Assembly: GCA_963775185.1 (NCBI GenBank) | Contig: CAVZIE010000031.1 | Span: forward strand, 1,116,001 to 1,180,000 | Source: JAPSGB01 sp963775185 | GTDB taxonomy: Bacteria > Myxococcota_A > Polyangia > Polyangiales > Polyangiaceae | Direction: 5' to 3' | DNA: 64,000 nt | Shown here: piece by piece, positions 54,658 through 63,480 of the stretch | Position numbering within the stretch: the stretch's first letter is position 1 | Layout: each line of letters starts with the position of its first letter | The notes under the pieces: generated by a model | Told to the model about the DNA's origin: nothing | Database searches by the model: none | What the model saw: the letters and a program-made list of their open reading frames with translations, nothing else | Program-made: the position numbers and the translations under genes

Positions 54658-55739
54658 TGAAGCAGCCGGCTTGTGTTCGAGGAAGGAATCGCCTGGCCCG
54701 CTGGGCCGCGGCGGTCGCGTGGGTCCTGCCCGCGCTCGTCCTGGGCGCGTGCGGTTCGCATTGTGGCCACGCCAAGCCCGCGGTGGAGACGAGCGACGCT
54801 CAAGCGGCCAGCGTCGAGGTGCTCGACCCGGGCAAGGCGCCGCGCGTGCAGCTCGCCCTCGGCCGCTGGTCGGGCCTGTCGTTCCTGACGGAGTACACCA
54901 GCGACGGCTCGATGGGGATCGTGGGCCGGCCGCCGATCAAGGCGCCGACGACGGTGATGCGCGTGCGCTTCGATGTCGAGCGCGGCACCGCCGACCCGAT
55001 CGTCAAGCAGGGGCCTGACGGCGAGCAGCGTCTGGTGCAGCAGCGCGCCGTGATCGAATCGCTGACGGTGAACAGTCCGCAGCTTCCGCCGGAGTCCGTC
55101 CAGAAGTTCAACGATTCGCTGGCGGCGCTCGCCGGCACCAGCATGCTGCAGCTGATCGGCGAGGACGGCGCGATAGTGGACGTCAAGACGCAGACCGTCG
55201 GCGGCACCGCGCCGCCCGAGCGCGTCAAGAAGATGCTCGACGACACCTGGTCGAGTCAGCGCCACTTCCCGTTCCGGCTGCCGCCGTCGGCGGTCGGCGT
55301 CGGGGCGCACTGGCGCTTCTCCGATCCGATCGAGCGCCAGGGCGTTCGCGCGATCCAGGTGGCCGACATGACGCTGCTCTCGATCGACGACAACGTCGTG
55401 AAGATCCGCATCCGGGTACGGCGGAGTGCGCCTCGCCAGGAGATCAAGAATCCGATGGATCCCGACGCGAACGCCATGCTCGAGCAGTACCGTGGCGACG
55501 GCGAGGGCGAGCTCACCATGGACCGCTTGACGGCGGTGATGCTCGGCGCGCGCCTCGCGACGACCGCGAGCCTCAAGCTGAGCGCGTTCAACGCCAAGGG
55601 CGACAAGCAGTTCCTGACACTGGTGTCGGCCACGTTGCTCCAGTCGCACAGCAGCATCGGCGCGCCGGAGGCGGCGCCGCCGCCTCCGGCGGCGAGCGCG
55701 TCCGCCCCCGCTGCCCCAACGGCCGTACCTTCGCCGTGA
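54657..55739 (+). CDS. Unidentified lipoprotein upstream of the aminopropyltransferase-like gene
   Basis: 360 residues from the ATG at 54657, which is immediately preceded by the dispersed 18-mer; no Shine-Dalgarno is visible. A basic N-terminus and signal (WAAAVAWVLPALVLGAC) give a lipobox LGAC followed by GSHCGH. The mature part begins VEVLDPGKAPRVQLALGRWSGLSF and looks like a beta-rich LolA/lipoprotein-like or DUF6263-type periplasmic domain: GEDGAIVDVKTQ, GAHWRFSD, MTLLSIDDNVVKIRIRVR. The C-terminal 25 residues are Pro/Ala. The function is unknown. The GTG of the next gene overlaps the stop. Confidence 0.72.
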   Translation: MKQPACVRGRNRLARWAAAVAWVLPALVLGACGSHCGHAKPAVETSDAQAASVEVLDPGKAPRVQLALGRWSGLSFLTEYTSDGSMGIVGRPPIKAPTTVMRVRFDVERGTADPIVKQGPDGEQRLVQQRAVIESLTVNSPQLPPESVQKFNDSLAALAGTSMLQLIGEDGAIVDVKTQTVGGTAPPERVKKMLDDTWSSQRHFPFRLPPSAVGVGAHWRFSDPIERQGVRAIQVADMTLLSIDDNVVKIRIRVRRSAPRQEIKNPMDPDANAMLEQYRGDGEGELTMDRLTAVMLGARLATTASLKLSAFNAKGDKQFLTLVSATLLQSHSSIGAPEAAPPPPAASASAPAAPTAVPSP

Positions 55740-58174
55740 CGTCGCCGTTCCCCCGCCGGATCGCTCTCGGCGTGCTGCTCTCGAGCATGGCGCTGATGAC
55801 GACGGAGCTCGTCGTGACGCGCATCTTCTCGGTGATCGTCTGGTATCACTTCGCGTTCTTCGCGATCTCTGTCGCCCTGTTCGGCATGGGCGCCGCGGCG
55901 CTGGCGGTGCACCTGCTGGATCGGCGGCTCGCCGTCGTGGACACGGCGCAGCTGCTGGCCCGGAGCTCGCTCGCCTTGGCCGCAACGATCGTCGTCGTGG
56001 ATCTGTCGCTGCTCGACCTGACACCGAATTGGTTCGGCGCCACCGCCGCCACGCCGTTCACGCACTTGACCTTCAAGCTGTTGGCGCTGTTCTTGATCGC
56101 CGCCGGTCCGTTCGCGGCGGGCGGCTTCGCCATCGCGCTGGCCGTGACGCGTTACGCCGTCGGCGTGCACCGGCTCTACTTCATGGATCTGCTCGGCGCG
56201 GGGCTGGCGTGCGCGCTGGTGATTCCGCTGCTCGCGGCGCTCGGCGGGCCGCTGGCGCTGCTCGCGGCGGGGCTGCTCGCGGCGCTCGCCGCACTGGCGT
56301 ACGGCGGAGCACGTCGAGGCTCGTGGATCACCTTCGGCGTGGTCCTGCTGCTGGGTATCAGCGCGCCGATGACGGGCCTGTTCCGGGTGCGCGTCGCCAA
56401 GGGCTTCCACCTGGACGTCGTGCCGCCGGAGCTGAACCGCTGGAACTCGTTCTCGATGGTGACGGTGCTGCCCCAGGTCGGCTTCCGCGGGTGGGGCCTG
56501 TCGCCGGCGTACAAGGGTCCGGTCCCGCCGCAGAAGACCCTGGTCATCGACATGAACGCGATGACCACGCTGACGCGGTTCTCGGGATCGTTCGACGACG
56601 TGCGCTACACGTCGTTCGACCTCAGCGCGTTCGCCTACCGTGCGCGCCCCGGCGCCAAGCGCGTGTGCGTCGTCGGCGCGGGCGGCGGCAAGGACGTGCT
56701 GGCGGCACTCGCGGCGGGCGCGGCGCACGTCACCGCCGTGGAGATCAATCCGCTCATCGTCGACGACGTGATGCGCCAGCAGTACCGCGGCTTCACCGGC
56801 GGGCTGTACACGCGCGACGACGTGAGCGTGGTGGTCGAGGACGGTCGCACGTTCGTGCGCAGCAGCGACAAGCGCTTCGACATCATCAACTTGAGCATGG
56901 TGGACACGTCCGCGGCCACCGCCGCCGGCGCGTACGCGCTCACCGAGAACAGCCTCTACACCGCCGACGCGTTCGCGGACTTCCTGTCGAGCCTCGATCG
57001 CGGCGGCGTGCTCAGCGTCGCGTCCGTCAGCTTGCCGGGGCTCGCGGTCGGTGCGCGCCTGTCCGCCATCGCGCGCCGGGCGATCGTCGCCCGCGGCGGC
57101 GACCCCGCGCGCTCGGTTGTGGTGCTGTCCACGCCCTGGCTCGGCACGCCCGACGCCGTGATGTACGAGGTACTGGTGAGCCGCGACGGCTGGAGCGACG
57201 CGGCCGCCACGCGCGTCCTCGACGCGGCCCGCGCGCTGCAGTTCACGCCGGTGTTCGTGCCGGGACAGCCGCCACCGGGCACCGGCGTCGAGCAGCGCTG
57301 GATCGCGACGATCCTGACGACGAAGGACCAGGCCGCCCTCGATCGGACGATGGCGGGCTGGCCGCTCGACGTCTCGGCGACCACCGACAACCACCCGTTC
57401 TTCTTCTACCAGAACCGGCTGCGCGACGTCGGTCAAGCGCTGGTCGCGGCGGGACCGAGCCACCTGTTCGGCAACGGCCTGGTGATCCTCGCGAAGGTCG
57501 CGCTGGTGGCCACGCTGCTAGTCGGGGTCTTCCTGTTCTTGCCGCTGCTGCTGCGGCGGCGGGAGGCGCTCGGCGGGAGCGGCGCGCCGGGCTGGGATCT
57601 CGCGTACGTGGCGTGTCTCGGGCTGGGCTTCATGTTCCTCGAGCTCGGCTTGATCCTGCGCTTCAGCGTGTTCCTCGGTCACCCGACGGCGACGCTGAGC
57701 GTCGTGCTGCTGGTGTTGCTCGTCGCGAGCGCCGTCGGCAGCCGCGTGCTCGCGGGCGCGGCGCCGCGCCCGCGGCGCCGCTTGGGCGTCGCGCTCGCCG
57801 CGCTCGTGCTGTACGCGCTCGCGTTCGCGCTCTTTGGCCAGCACCTGCTCGAAGTCGAGCGTGGGCTGTCGCCGGGGCTGCGCTCGCTGCTGGTTGCTGC
57901 GCTGATCGCGCCGCTCGGGTTTCTGCTCGGTGCCCCGCTGCCGTCGGCGATCCGCGCCGTGTCGGCGCGCGCCGGTACGCGCGTGCCCTGGCTCTGGAGC
58001 GTCAACAGTGGCACGTCCGTGCTCGGATCCGTGCTGGCGACGTTGACCGCGATGCACGCCGGCATCATCGCGACGTTGGTCGTCGGCGCGGCGTTCTACG
58101 TGGTAGCGCTCGCGCTCTCGTTCAAGGTCGTCCGCGCCGTCGAAGGCGCTCAGCCGCAGACCGTGGCCGGCTGA
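55736..58174 (+). CDS. Multi-pass membrane protein with spermidine-synthase-like domain
   Basis: 812 residues from a GTG at 55736 (GTGA overlap with the upstream stop). Residues 1 to about 210 have six or seven membrane segments (VLLSSMALMTTELVVTRIFSVIVWYHFAFFAISVALFG). The middle (about 250-440) is a class I methyltransferase fold of the polyamine synthase type: RVCVVGAGGGKDVLAALAAGAAHVTAVEINPLI, then VVVEDGRTFVRSSDKRFDIINLSM, matching SAM/decarboxy-SAM binding. Then about 590-805 has six further membrane segments. This is the SpeE-like fused transporter/aminopropyltransferase architecture, substrate unknown. It ends convergent with the DUF4241 gene, overlapping by 25 bases. Confidence 0.82.
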   Translation: MTSPFPRRIALGVLLSSMALMTTELVVTRIFSVIVWYHFAFFAISVALFGMGAAALAVHLLDRRLAVVDTAQLLARSSLALAATIVVVDLSLLDLTPNWFGATAATPFTHLTFKLLALFLIAAGPFAAGGFAIALAVTRYAVGVHRLYFMDLLGAGLACALVIPLLAALGGPLALLAAGLLAALAALAYGGARRGSWITFGVVLLLGISAPMTGLFRVRVAKGFHLDVVPPELNRWNSFSMVTVLPQVGFRGWGLSPAYKGPVPPQKTLVIDMNAMTTLTRFSGSFDDVRYTSFDLSAFAYRARPGAKRVCVVGAGGGKDVLAALAAGAAHVTAVEINPLIVDDVMRQQYRGFTGGLYTRDDVSVVVEDGRTFVRSSDKRFDIINLSMVDTSAATAAGAYALTENSLYTADAFADFLSSLDRGGVLSVASVSLPGLAVGARLSAIARRAIVARGGDPARSVVVLSTPWLGTPDAVMYEVLVSRDGWSDAAATRVLDAARALQFTPVFVPGQPPPGTGVEQRWIATILTTKDQAALDRTMAGWPLDVSATTDNHPFFFYQNRLRDVGQALVAAGPSHLFGNGLVILAKVALVATLLVGVFLFLPLLLRRREALGGSGAPGWDLAYVACLGLGFMFLELGLILRFSVFLGHPTATLSVVLLVLLVASAVGSRVLAGAAPRPRRRLGVALAALVLYALAFALFGQHLLEVERGLSPGLRSLLVAALIAPLGFLLGAPLPSAIRAVSARAGTRVPWLWSVNSGTSVLGSVLATLTAMHAGIIATLVVGAAFYVVALALSFKVVRAVEGAQPQTVAG

Positions 58175-59055
58175 TCGCCGACGACGACGCGGAGCGTGAG
58201 GGTCGCGCCCGGGGGCGTCGCACCCGGCGTCAGGCGCATTGTCTTGCCCTTGCGCTCCATCGGAATGCGGCTGTAGCGACCGTCGGGCGCGCGCCAGCGC
58301 AGGAACGCGTGATGCGACCCCTTGCACTCGAGCACCAGCCGCGACGGATCGAGCCACGGAACCGCGATCTCGACCGCGTGCTCCCGGAGCGTGTCGTCGC
58401 TTATCGCTCCGCGCCCGCGGGGCCACGGGATCTCGACGTCGATCGTCCGGGGCACGACCAGTAGATCGAAGTCGATCACGTATGCTGCGAGGCCGCCGCT
58501 CGCGTCGAGGCCAAAGTAGCCGTCGTAGATGCCGTCGCCGAGCCCCGACGAGAACAGCGCCAGCGCGTGGCCGCCAGCCTCCGTCATGAGCGCGTTCGCG
58601 CTTGGACCGAGCGCGGCGTTGCCGAAGTCGGCGAGCAGGCGGTCCGCGTCCGCCTCGTCCGGGGCCCACTCGTTGCTCCCGCCGTCCTTGAAGGCGACCG
58701 TGCCGGAGTCGACCTCCGCGCCGTGGTCGCCTTGCAGCCAACGCGCCACGGGCTGGGCGGAGAACGCGATGCGCGCCGCCGCGATTCGCGCGTCGCCGCG
58801 CTGGCACACGCCGTCGTCATCGTAGTGCACGAGCGCGAGATCGATCGGATAGCTGCCGTCCGGGATGCGCCCCGCCGGCGGGGCGAGGGCGGCCAGACCG
58901 GTGAACGCGTCGCCGACCGCAAGCCGTCCCGAAGCGACAGGGAGGTCGCCCAGGCGCACGACGCGAAGATGCATGCGCATGCGATCGGCATCCTCGAGCC
59001 GCGCGCCGTCGCGGAATGCGGTGTCGAAGTCTGCGTGGGCGTACGCGGATTCCAT
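58150..59055 (-). CDS. DUF4241-domain protein
   Basis: 301 residues from the ATG at 59055. DUF4241 features: LPVASGRLAVGDAF, GSYPIDLALVHYDD, and FSSGLGDGIYDGYFGLDASGGLAAYVIDFDLL, the family's SGxGDGxYxxYxGxD signature, cited in parts. The C-terminal 90 residues form an additional beta-rich region with HAFLRWRAPDGRYSRIPMERKGKTM. DUF4241 proteins are often immunity-like partners of polymorphic toxins, but no toxin gene is near. Cytoplasmic; no signal peptide. Confidence 0.82.
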   Translation of the reverse strand: MESAYAHADFDTAFRDGARLEDADRMRMHLRVVRLGDLPVASGRLAVGDAFTGLAALAPPAGRIPDGSYPIDLALVHYDDDGVCQRGDARIAAARIAFSAQPVARWLQGDHGAEVDSGTVAFKDGGSNEWAPDEADADRLLADFGNAALGPSANALMTEAGGHALALFSSGLGDGIYDGYFGLDASGGLAAYVIDFDLLVVPRTIDVEIPWPRGRGAISDDTLREHAVEIAVPWLDPSRLVLECKGSHHAFLRWRAPDGRYSRIPMERKGKTMRLTPGATPPGATLTLRVVVGDQPATVCG

Positions 59056-59417
59056 CTAGCCAATCCCCTGATCAGGCAGAGCAGACGGGCAACCGATTCG
59101 CGTGCGATGCCGCTCCACGGGGATGGCACAGGAAGGAAGGTCGATGGATCCTGCCTCGTCGTTGGACATCGCGTCCTCCTCGAGCCGACGGTCGCACGCC
59201 GGCTCCCGGTTCATACCCCAGGTTCCCGGAAACCTTCCGCCCTTCCGCTCGAGCCGATGATACCCGGCTGCGTCGCGTCCGGCGGTGTCCGGACGCCGTC
59301 CGGCACCGTCCGGACGCCCTGAGCGTCCAGGCCCGCAGCGAGAGCGGAATACATGCAGCCAGAGTGCGCGCGAAGCGTCCTGGGGCGGGTGGTACGCGTC
59401 GTGCAAATCCGGCACGC
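59056..59417. promoter_or_regulatory. Divergent intergenic region with four phased GTCCGG boxes
   Basis: 362 bases without a convincing gene between the DUF4241 and NlpC/P60-like genes. The main structure is a set of four GTCCGG direct repeats at 59277, 59287, 59298 and 59308. The remainder is less GC-rich than the coding DNA and holds GGAAACC-type motifs (59228-59234). Confidence 0.6.
59277..59313 (+). promoter_or_regulatory. Four GTCCGG boxes at helical spacing
   Basis: GTCCGG begins at 59277, 59287, 59298 and 59308, a spacing of 10, 11 and 10 bases, so all lie on one face of the helix. Two of them extend to the palindrome GTCCGGAC. They lie about 105-140 bases before the ATG at 59418, suitable for an operator. 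Confidence 0.55.
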
Positions 59418-60528
59418 ATGACTTCCTGGAGGGTTCTCGCTTGGTTCGCCCTCGCGGCCACGGCCGCGTGCAGCCCGGCCAACGGTCAGTCCGCCTTCGA
59501 TTCGGGGCGGCTCGCCGTCGGGGTCGTCGGGTAGCTGCGCCGCCGGCGAATGCGGCGCGTGCACGTCGTGCATGGACGCGTGCCTGTGCATGACCCACGG
59601 CGACGACGCGTGCGCGAGCGCGTGCGACGGCGCGAGCGGCGCGCCGGGGGATCCCGGCGGGACGCCCGCGGTGTGCGGCGACGGCGTGTGCGATCCGATC
59701 ACCGAGGACTGCGTCACGTGCGCGGCGGACTGCGCGTGCGGCAGCGGCGGTACCGGCGCAGGCGGCACCGGCGCCGGCAGCGGCGGCACGGGAGCGGGTG
59801 GAACCGGGGCCGGCGGCAGCGGCTTCGGTGGCGGCGCGGGTAGCGGGAGCGGTGGTAGCGGCTCCGGTGGCACCGGCGCGAGCGGCGGAAGCGGCGGAAG
59901 CGGGTTCGGCGGCAGCGGCGGCGCGAGCGGAGCGGGCGCCGGTGGCAGTGGTTCCGGCGGTGCGGGTGGCGGCGCATCCGGTGGCTCGGCAGGCTCGGGC
60001 GGGAGCGGGGCAGGGGGCACGAGCGGCGCCGGCGGCAGCAGCGGCGTCGACGCGGTCCACCAGGCCGCGATCGACCGCGCGAAATCCGGCGTCGGCTTCT
60101 CGTACTGGTGGGGACACGGTCGCTTCCTGCCGCAGGGTCCGAGCGCGAGCAACGCGGGCTCGTGCAGCGGCAGCTGTCCGAGCTGCAGCCATGGCGGCAG
60201 CTACGGCGGTGACTGCTCTGGCTTCGTCGCCAAGGTGTGGGTCGTACCGTCGAGCAACACGGACATGACCGCCGACTCGCACCCGTACAGCACCCTCGAC
60301 TTCTCGGCGGACACGAGCCAGTGGTCCACGGTGCCGCAAGGCTCGATGCAGATCGCGGACGCGATGGTGTATCGCAGCGGCGGTGCGGGCCACGTCTTCG
60401 TCTACGAGTCCGGCGATCCGTGGGGCTCCATGTACGTCTACGAGTGCAAGGGATGCTCGTACGGGTGCGTCGCCGACATGCGCACGGCGTCGAGCGCGTA
60501 CCACGCGATCCGGCGCACGGGGTACTGA
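59418..60528 (+). pseudogene. NlpC/P60-like secreted lipoprotein, one frameshift near N-terminus
   Basis: From the ATG at 59418: MTSWRVLAWFALAATAAC, a signal with lipobox, then SPANGQSAFDSG; as sequenced it stops at 59534. Removing one G from GGGG at 59504-59507 continues as GGSPSGSSGSCAAGECGACTSC and joins the downstream frame for 369 residues. After a Cys-rich module (CGDGVCDPITEDCVTCAADC, about 75-100) there are about 100 residues of Gly/Ser/Ala spacer, then a cysteine-peptidase-like domain (about 215-369): VGFSYWWGHGRF, the likely nucleophile in SYGGDCSGFVAKVW and the His in GGAGHVFVYES. Such enzymes cut peptidoglycan or proteins outside the cell. In-frame translation could instead begin at 59572 without a signal. 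Confidence 0.8.
59745..60050. repeat. Gly-Ser-Thr spacer repeat region
   Basis: Degenerate GGC-rich repeats encoding GTGAGG, GSGGSGSG and related units, giving a flexible spacer in the NlpC/P60-like lipoprotein. Both strands are open here, so spurious frames abound. Confidence 0.85.
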
Positions 60529-60529
60529 C

Positions 60530-61636
60530 GTGGCCCGCGAGCGCCGATCGCGCGTGCCGTTGGCGGTGGCCACGATCGCGGTGCTCGCCGCGGCGGTGGT
60601 CGCGCTCCTCGTCGCGCGGCTCGCTTCCCTGGGATCCCACGCGCTGGCGTCGCGCCCGGCGGGTTCCGCGCCGGACCGGCAACCCCATCCGGGAGCACCC
60701 CAGGCGCGGGCCGTGCCGGCGGTGCAAGGTGATCGAAGCGTGCTGCCGGCGGCGGCTCCGGCGAAGCCCACGGCGTCGACGTTCTTCGCCGCGTGGGGCG
60801 GAGGCATCGATCAGCTCGGCCGCGTTCGGCCGGAAGAGGGCGACCCGATGGGGCCGATGAGCCTCGCGGTGGACGGACAGGGGCGCACCTACGTCCTCGA
60901 CGAGATCAACGGACGCATCGTGCGGCGCGCCGCCGACGGCCGCGCCGAAGCGGCGATCAAGCTCGATCAGCGGACGCCCGAGGACATCGCGATCGGTCGC
61001 GACGGGTCCGTCGCGGTGCTCGATCGGCTCGGCGACAAGGACGTCGCGCTGTACGATTCGTCGGGAGCGCCGCGCGGGAAGCTATCCCTGGTCGGCGAGG
61101 GCATCGCGGACTCCGGCGAGGTCACCGGCGTGTTCGTGGACGGCAACGACGTGTATGCCGAGCGCCGTCACACCGAGCTCGTCAAGCTCGGTGACACCAG
61201 CGGCAATCCGGCCGAGCCGCGCAGCTCTCTCGCCGGACGTCCGACGCGCGACGGGACGGCGTTGCTCACCGCGGCCATCGTCGACGCGACCACCGGTCGC
61301 GTGCGCGTGTCGAGCACGGAGCGAAGCTCCGGCCAGGTGCGCTTCAATCGCGAGCTGCAGCTGTGGCCGGTGGTGCGCTCGATCCTGCTGTTGTCGTCGG
61401 ACGGCGCGGGGACGATCTACTTCGCGACGGAGGTCGACCGGAAAGGTCAGGCGCCGACCGTCGTGCTCTCGTGCCTCGACCCGTTCACCGGAGTGGTCGT
61501 GGGCGGCGCGATGTTGCCGGCCAACACGCTCCCCGAGGAGAGCCTGCGGGACTTCGCCGTGCTCGACCAGGGAGGCGTCGTCTACGCCGAGCGTTCCGAG
61601 GCGGGCGTGACGTACCAGCGCTACCAGTGCCGGTGA
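60530..61636 (+). CDS. Membrane-anchored NHL/beta-propeller-like protein
   Basis: 368 residues from a GTG at 60530, one base after the previous stop. An N-terminal anchor (VPLAVATIAVLAAAVVALLVARL, about residues 7-30) is followed by a linker of about 60 residues that contains a copy of the dispersed 18-mer. The rest resembles a beta-propeller with repeats like MSLAVDGQGRTYVLDEINGRIVRRAADGRAEA and DIAIGRDGSVAVLDRLGDKDVALYDSSG. The final repeat is FAVLDQGGVVYAERS. It is probably periplasmic and may act with the NlpC/P60-like protein upstream. No catalytic residues visible. Confidence 0.78.
   Translation: MARERRSRVPLAVATIAVLAAAVVALLVARLASLGSHALASRPAGSAPDRQPHPGAPQARAVPAVQGDRSVLPAAAPAKPTASTFFAAWGGGIDQLGRVRPEEGDPMGPMSLAVDGQGRTYVLDEINGRIVRRAADGRAEAAIKLDQRTPEDIAIGRDGSVAVLDRLGDKDVALYDSSGAPRGKLSLVGEGIADSGEVTGVFVDGNDVYAERRHTELVKLGDTSGNPAEPRSSLAGRPTRDGTALLTAAIVDATTGRVRVSSTERSSGQVRFNRELQLWPVVRSILLLSSDGAGTIYFATEVDRKGQAPTVVLSCLDPFTGVVVGGAMLPANTLPEESLRDFAVLDQGGVVYAERSEAGVTYQRYQCR
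60664..60681 (+). repeat. Dispersed 18-base element, copy 9 (inside coding sequence)
   Basis: Exact TTCCGCGCCGGACCGGCA within the linker of the beta-propeller-like protein, encoding part of GSAPDRQ. Confidence 0.78.
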
Positions 61637-61639
61637 CGC

Positions 61640-63427
61640 TCACGGGCGCTGGATTCGCGAGAACAGCTGGAGCGGCGCGCCAGGGACATTCGCCGAGCCG
61701 CCGACCTTCGGGATGCGGAAGCGGCGCAGGCCGTTGGTGGACATCTGCAGGAACACCAATGACGGATCATCGAGGTTGGTGTCGAACCTGAAGCGCACCT
61801 TGCTCGGCCCCCACGGGGCCATCTCGAGCACGTCGACGGCGAGGCCCGTGACCTCGACGTGATCGCCCACGTGGAACGGCGCGTCCGCGCTGCGCAGCAG
61901 GTTGGTGGTCGCTAGATCGAGCAAGACACCGTTCTTGGCGATCAGCTCGAAGCTGTTGATGGACGTGCGCACCAGGCGCTCGGCCGCCGGCGTCATGGTG
62001 AGCGCGCGCCACACGCGCGGTAGCGGGCGCCCGGCGTGGTGACGCACCCAGGGCGGGTAGATCATGGTCATCGGCTCGAACGAGTTGATCAGCACGAGCC
62101 GCTGGTGCGAGACGCGCGCGTCGTCGATCTCGCCGCGCAGGTACAAGCTGTTGACGAGCATCTGCCGATTGGTCCACGCGACGCCGCCCCAGAAGGTCGC
62201 CGCCGGCGCGAACAAGAGGTGGGCCAAGGTCAGGCCCGCGGTGACGAGAGCGCGCCACCAGGTGGCAATCTTCGCGGTGGCGTCGCGGATCTGCCGCGCG
62301 CCGTCGCGGATCAACAGCGCGACCAGCACGGTGCCGCCGATCGCCGGCACGACGAGCAGGCGCGGATCCGGGACTGTGCCGAGGAGTGGCAGGATCGCGA
62401 GCCCGTTGCCCACGAGCAGGAAGCGCAGATAGCGCAGCTCGTCCGGCGACAGGCGGCGCATCATTCCAGGTACCAGCGACCCGAGCACGACCAGCGGCGG
62501 CACCAGGAACAAGAGCGCACGGAACGCGCCGAGGATGATGGCGGCGTGCGTGAGCTCGCCGGGGATCGAGAGCAACTCGTTCACGAGCAACGCCGGCAAG
62601 CGCACCAGCGAGACCGCCAGGAACCAACCGGGGGACCGTAGCGGATCGATGTACACGCTCGAGCCCTTGGCGCCGAAGCCGAGCCCGACGTGCAACGCGG
62701 CGTACACGATGGTCGGGATCGCTGCCGGACCGAGCGCCGCCATCCGTTGCCGGAAGCGGCCGGGGCCCGACACGAGCTCGTAGGCGATCAGGTAGCCCAG
62801 CGCGCTCAGCCCGTACTCGCCGCCGGCCAGCGACAGGGCGAAGCCCACGCCGCTCACGACGGCGCCCGCGCGCCAGCCGTGCTCGCGCCAGCGGACGTGA
62901 CCCCAGAGCGCGAACAGCGCGAACGCGGCGCTGATCAGCACGGTGCGGTTCGCCAGCCACCCGACCGGTGTGACGTGGAGCGGGTCGAACGCGTAGATCG
63001 CGGTCGCGAGCAGCGCGGCGCGCGGCGGCAGCAGGCTCTGGAGCAGCAGCGCGAGGCTCGCGACGAGGAGCGCGAACCACAAAAGCGAGTGCAGGTGCGC
63101 GGCGTGGTCGGACAGGTGGAGCACGCGCGCGTCCAGCGCGATCAGCAGGCTGGACAGCGGCCGGAGCGCCGTGAGCTTGAGCTGGGGGTGGACCCACCAC
63201 GGGTAGGTGCCGGCGTCGAGCAGGCGCGGCAGCTCGCCCCGGCCCGCGTCGGCGAACGAGTACAGGTCCAGGGGAGAGCGCTGGACCGGGAAGCTCCCGT
63301 CCAGCATGGCGCGCTGCAGGTAGTCGTCCGCGACCAGACCGGAGTCGAGCCCGGGGCGGTGGAGCAGCGCGCCGAACGCGATCACCACGAGGACGAGCAA
63401 CGCGTAGCGCAATCGTCCTCGCCGCAT
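61640..63427 (-). CDS. Large multi-pass membrane protein, GT-C glycosyltransferase-like
   Basis: 595 residues from the ATG at 63427. A first helix and loop with DSGLVADDYLQRAML (an Asp pair as in GT-C transferases), then ten or more membrane segments (e.g. LHSLLWFALLVASLALLLQSLL, LLATAIYAFDPLHVTPVGWLANRTVLISAAFALFALWG cited by ends). The C-terminal 170 residues are soluble and beta-rich (VGDHVEVTGLAVDVLEMAPWGPSKVRFRF). Lipid-linked glycosyl transfer is a guess based on the acidic pair and topology. It is divergent from the membrane protein gene at the window's right end. Confidence 0.72.
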   Translation of the reverse strand: MRRGRLRYALLVLVVIAFGALLHRPGLDSGLVADDYLQRAMLDGSFPVQRSPLDLYSFADAGRGELPRLLDAGTYPWWVHPQLKLTALRPLSSLLIALDARVLHLSDHAAHLHSLLWFALLVASLALLLQSLLPPRAALLATAIYAFDPLHVTPVGWLANRTVLISAAFALFALWGHVRWREHGWRAGAVVSGVGFALSLAGGEYGLSALGYLIAYELVSGPGRFRQRMAALGPAAIPTIVYAALHVGLGFGAKGSSVYIDPLRSPGWFLAVSLVRLPALLVNELLSIPGELTHAAIILGAFRALLFLVPPLVVLGSLVPGMMRRLSPDELRYLRFLLVGNGLAILPLLGTVPDPRLLVVPAIGGTVLVALLIRDGARQIRDATAKIATWWRALVTAGLTLAHLLFAPAATFWGGVAWTNRQMLVNSLYLRGEIDDARVSHQRLVLINSFEPMTMIYPPWVRHHAGRPLPRVWRALTMTPAAERLVRTSINSFELIAKNGVLLDLATTNLLRSADAPFHVGDHVEVTGLAVDVLEMAPWGPSKVRFRFDTNLDDPSLVFLQMSTNGLRRFRIPKVGGSANVPGAPLQLFSRIQRP

Positions 63428-63480
63428 CGCGCGTCAGCTAGCGTCGATTTTCCCGCGGCTGCAAGGTATATGCGAGAGCC

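Noticed and set aside
59016..59534. 172-codon frame before the peptidase lipoprotein
   Set aside because: Only its part from the ATG at 59418 is believable (a signal peptide); the upstream part is Arg-rich filler antisense to the DUF4241 gene start and intergenic DNA.
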